Origin: an uncultured candidate division Zixibacteria bacterium
GTDB lineage: Bacteria; Zixibacteria; MSB-5A5; GN15; PGXB01
Reading direction: 5' to 3'
NCBI GenBank assembly: GCA_937925655.1
Contig: CALAMC010000032.1
Coordinates: 1 to 16,460 of the forward strand
DNA length: 16,460 nt
Positions within the stretch are counted from its first letter, which is position 1; the number at the start of each line of letters is the position of its first letter. Positions 14,401-16,460 of this stretch are shown one piece after another. A program made the position numbers and the translations under genes. Below the pieces are notes generated by a model. It ran no database searches. It was not told the origin of the DNA and worked only from the letters and a program-made list of their open reading frames with translations.

Positions 14401-16095
14401 GTGAAACATATTTTGATATTCTCATTAATTTTATCACTGGCCGCAACGGCCTTGAGCCAGAGCAAAGTGGAGCGCGATTTAATTTCGTTATCCGAAGATG
14501 TCCTCAAAGACCTTCAGAAATTCTATCCGGTCGGGGCTTCGGGCAAGGGTATCCACGATTATGATTATCTTCTGCCCGATTTTTCACCCTCGGCAATCCG
14601 TGGTGAAATCGCCGATTTGAAAAAATTCGAACAAAGGCTGGCCAAATTTAACGACAGAAATTTATCCGCCCGACAGCGAACCGATCTCAAACTCCTGAAA
14701 AGTGAGGTCGATATCGCCCTGCACGACCTGCACAAACTTAAATGGCACGAAATAAATCCCTATCTCTATGTCCAGACCGCTCTGCAGGGCATTTATACAA
14801 TTGTCATGTCTCATCATGCCCCCTTGAACGAACGGGCCCAGAATATCAACGCCCGATTTAAAGTCATGCCCGACCTGTTCAGTCAGGCCAAAGGCAATCT
14901 CAACAAACCGGCGCCGATTTATACCGACCTGGCGATCGAAACGATACCGCAGGTTATCACTTTTTTCGAATCGGTGCGCGATCAAATCAGCCGGGAGTTG
15001 CCGCCCCTGACGGGTGAAGTCACGACCAATACCGCCAAGGCGATTAATGCCCTGAAGGATTTTGAGTCTTATTTAGGGACCATCGAGCGCGGCGCGCCTT
15101 CGGCCTTCGCCATGGGCAAGGATGATTTCGACTACCGACTCAAAAATCAGTACTTCATGGATATTGACTCCGATTCGCTTGTGAAAATCGGGGAAACCAT
15201 GCTGGCCTGGGCCGACTCGGCGTATGATGCCTGGCTGACCCGTCTGGAGAATAACGTCTCTTCGGCCGATTCCGTGTTCATTTTGAAATGTGTCCAGAAG
15301 CAGGATATGCTCGATTATTATGCCTGGGAAGTGCGGCAGACCAAGGCCTTTCTGATTCAAAACGATTTGCTGACCGTCCCCGATGATATCGGCCCGGTCG
15401 AAGTCATAGAAACGCCGCCCTTTTTGCGAAATGTCATATCATCCATCGCCTATAATCCACCGGGAACGTTCAACTCGGTGCAAACCGGATACTTCTATGT
15501 CCGCCCGATACCGGACACTCTTGACGACGGCCAGCGGGAAGCGTACTATCGCTATATTCAGCGCCGCGGATTCAAGGGCTCGGTCGTGCACGAAGCCTAT
15601 CCGGGACACCACTATCAGTTCCAGATGTCGGCCCGATTGAACAACAATCTCCGCAAGTGGGTGGAGAACGCGAGCTTTTACGAGGGCTGGGCGCTGTACT
15701 GCGAACAGATGATGTATGATGAGGGCTTTTATGGCGGCGACGAGCGCAGTTATTTGCGGGTGTTGAACGGTATCAAATTCCGTGCGGCGCGCATCATTGC
15801 CGACGTCAAACTCCACGCCCGCAAAGAACCGGTCGAAAGCGTGCTGGTCTGGATGGCGGCCCTGTTCAACGAGGATACGGCCACGACACGAAAGGAAATA
15901 AATTGGTACTGCCTGCAACCGACGGTCCCCATGAGTTACCTGACCGGCAAGATGGAAATCATTGCATTGCGCGAGGCCGTCATGCAGGCCGAGGGTACAA
16001 ATTTCAATCTGCGTGCTTTCCACGACCGCCTGATGGCCGAGGGAGCGATCCCGCCGAGATTGTTCTGGGAAATATGGGGATTGCCACGGAAATAA
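14401..16095 (+). CDS. DUF885 family protein, putative exported zinc metallopeptidase
   Basis: A 564-residue protein of normal DUF885 (PF05960) length. Residues 1-19 form a signal peptide (VKHILIFSLILSLAATALS, GTG start), so it is exported. The diagnostic motifs are H397-E398-AYPGHHYQ and, 24 residues on, E428-GWALYCEQMMYDEGF. Together they resemble a gluzincin zinc site, and the rest of the family is mostly helical. Family members are generally annotated as peptidase-like, but few have been tested. AGGAGG ends four bases before the GTG; the frame opens earlier at a TTG (14380) overlapping the rlmD stop, but that start lacks both a ribosome binding site and a signal-peptide fit. It is the last gene of the htpX cluster and is followed by a probable terminator. 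Confidence 0.88.
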   Translation: MKHILIFSLILSLAATALSQSKVERDLISLSEDVLKDLQKFYPVGASGKGIHDYDYLLPDFSPSAIRGEIADLKKFEQRLAKFNDRNLSARQRTDLKLLKSEVDIALHDLHKLKWHEINPYLYVQTALQGIYTIVMSHHAPLNERAQNINARFKVMPDLFSQAKGNLNKPAPIYTDLAIETIPQVITFFESVRDQISRELPPLTGEVTTNTAKAINALKDFESYLGTIERGAPSAFAMGKDDFDYRLKNQYFMDIDSDSLVKIGETMLAWADSAYDAWLTRLENNVSSADSVFILKCVQKQDMLDYYAWEVRQTKAFLIQNDLLTVPDDIGPVEVIETPPFLRNVISSIAYNPPGTFNSVQTGYFYVRPIPDTLDDGQREAYYRYIQRRGFKGSVVHEAYPGHHYQFQMSARLNNNLRKWVENASFYEGWALYCEQMMYDEGFYGGDERSYLRVLNGIKFRAARIIADVKLHARKEPVESVLVWMAALFNEDTATTRKEINWYCLQPTVPMSYLTGKMEIIALREAVMQAEGTNFNLRAFHDRLMAEGAIPPRLFWEIWGLPRK

Positions 16096-16122
16096 TATCC
16101 CCGGCCGATTTATATCATTAAA

Positions 16123-16179
16123 ATCAAAAGGCGGTTGAAGGGCTAAAATACGGTCTAAGCCACCTTTTTGATTATTTTT
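16123..16179 (+). terminator. Probable intrinsic terminator of the htpX-DUF885 cluster
   Basis: ATCAAAAGGCGGTT (16123-16136) pairs with AAGCCACCTTTTTGAT (16157-16172) with one bulge and one mismatch, and TATTTTT follows. It lies 27 bases after the DUF885 stop. Both A-rich and T-rich sides are present, so it might work in both directions. Confidence 0.6.
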
Positions 16180-16180
16180 C

Positions 16181-16216
16181 TTGAAAACTTGTTTATTTAT
16201 GGTTAAATTTTATTAT
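16181..16216 (+). promoter_or_regulatory. Candidate promoter of the small lipoprotein gene
   Basis: TTGAAA (16181-16186) with TAAATT 17 bases on (16204-16209), or TTGTTT (16189-16194) with TATTAT 16 bases on (16211-16216). Either would give a 5' leader of roughly 40-50 bases. The region is AT-rich, so chance matches are easy. Confidence 0.35.
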
Positions 16217-16262
16217 CATATTTCGTTCATTACATCTCGATTTAAGGCAAAGGAGGCAATCC

Positions 16263-16430
16263 ATGTTTAAGCGATGTTTCAGATTCGGCGGCCTTTTATT
16301 GATGAGTTTGACTATATTAATCGCGACATCCTGCGATGACGACTGCCCGGTCTGTCCGGGTGATGATGAAGTAATATCTGATTATGATATTATTATATCA
16401 AGCCCGGAGTTCTTGTCAAGAGTTGTGTAA
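16263..16430 (+). CDS. Short lipoprotein, probably truncated
   Basis: A 55-residue frame preceded by a near-perfect AAAGGAGG (16249-16256), six bases before the ATG. Residues 1-23 are a basic then hydrophobic signal sequence (MFKRCFRFGGLLLMSLTILIATS) with a lipobox-like ATSC, so C24 would be the lipidated cysteine. The mature part begins CDDDCPVCPGDDE, Asp-rich with paired cysteines, and then runs VISDYDIIISSPEF before ending LSRVV. So strong a ribosome binding site on so short a product suggests the gene was once longer. The last codons and the stop lie in sequence resembling an insertion-element end, which may have cut it. Genuine translation of the first part is likely; the function is unknown. 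Confidence 0.6.
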   Translation: MFKRCFRFGGLLLMSLTILIATSCDDDCPVCPGDDEVISDYDIIISSPEFLSRVV

Positions 16431-16460
16431 ATTTAATTTTCAAGCAGCGTGTCTTTCGGT
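16406..16460. mobile_element. Possible end of an IS256-family (mutator-type) element
   Basis: The stretch GTTCTTGTCAAGAGTTGTGTAAA (around 16409-16431), split here as GTTCTTGTCAAGAG then TTGTGTAAA, resembles the terminal inverted repeats I remember for IS256-type elements, which typically carry a TTGTGTAAA-like core. It begins inside the lipoprotein reading frame and no transposase is visible before the window ends. The assignment is from memory of end sequences only. Confidence 0.35.

Overview
The window looks like chromosomal DNA from an uncultivated, diderm bacterium of the FCB-related type. The best guess is candidate phylum Zixibacteria or a close relative. This rests on the secreted proteins: they carry dockerin-like modules with the phrase INLLDILYLI and a GPxP tail, a beta-helix-type leader (TIHVPADQPTIQAGIDA), a FISUMP domain and thrombospondin type 3 repeats. 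That combination is familiar from such genomes, but the assignment comes from memory of protein style, not from a marker gene. GC content is moderate to high in housekeeping genes (38 of 60 bases at 9301-9360) and drops sharply inside one secreted-protein gene (18 of 60 at 7621-7680).

Layout, left to right. 1-307 has no convincing gene but several inverted repeats. 308-1894 (minus) is a compact envelope-stress operon: ECF sigma factor, small single-span membrane protein in the anti-sigma position, and a Spy/CpxP-like periplasmic sensor. 2189-5296 (plus) is a large secreted CotH-kinase protein with three lamin-tail domains and a C-terminal dockerin. Two minus-strand secreted proteins face it: a FISUMP protein with an N-terminal half-dockerin (5517-6326), and a seven-bladed propeller / TSP3 / dockerin protein (6398-8419). 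A 32-bp dockerin-tail sequence occurs at the 3' end of the latter and again, orphaned, just downstream of the FISUMP gene.

8706-10685 (plus) is a dicarboxylate/amino-acid:cation symporter with an unusual hydrophilic C-terminal tail of about 250 residues containing an Arg/Asp-rich stretch. 10821-16095 (plus) is a tightly packed cluster: htpX, a CNNM/CorC transporter-like protein, the 23S rRNA methyltransferase rlmD, and a DUF885 putative zinc peptidase, ending in a probable terminator. The window closes with a short lipoprotein ORF (16263-16430) that may be cut by the end of an IS256-like element.

How it fits together: the left and right parts concern envelope quality control (ECF/Spy, HtpX, CorC). 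The centre is a cluster of exported modular proteins sharing one dockerin-like module, which looks like a common anchoring, assembly or sorting device whose passenger domains are exchanged. No cohesin partner is visible in the window.
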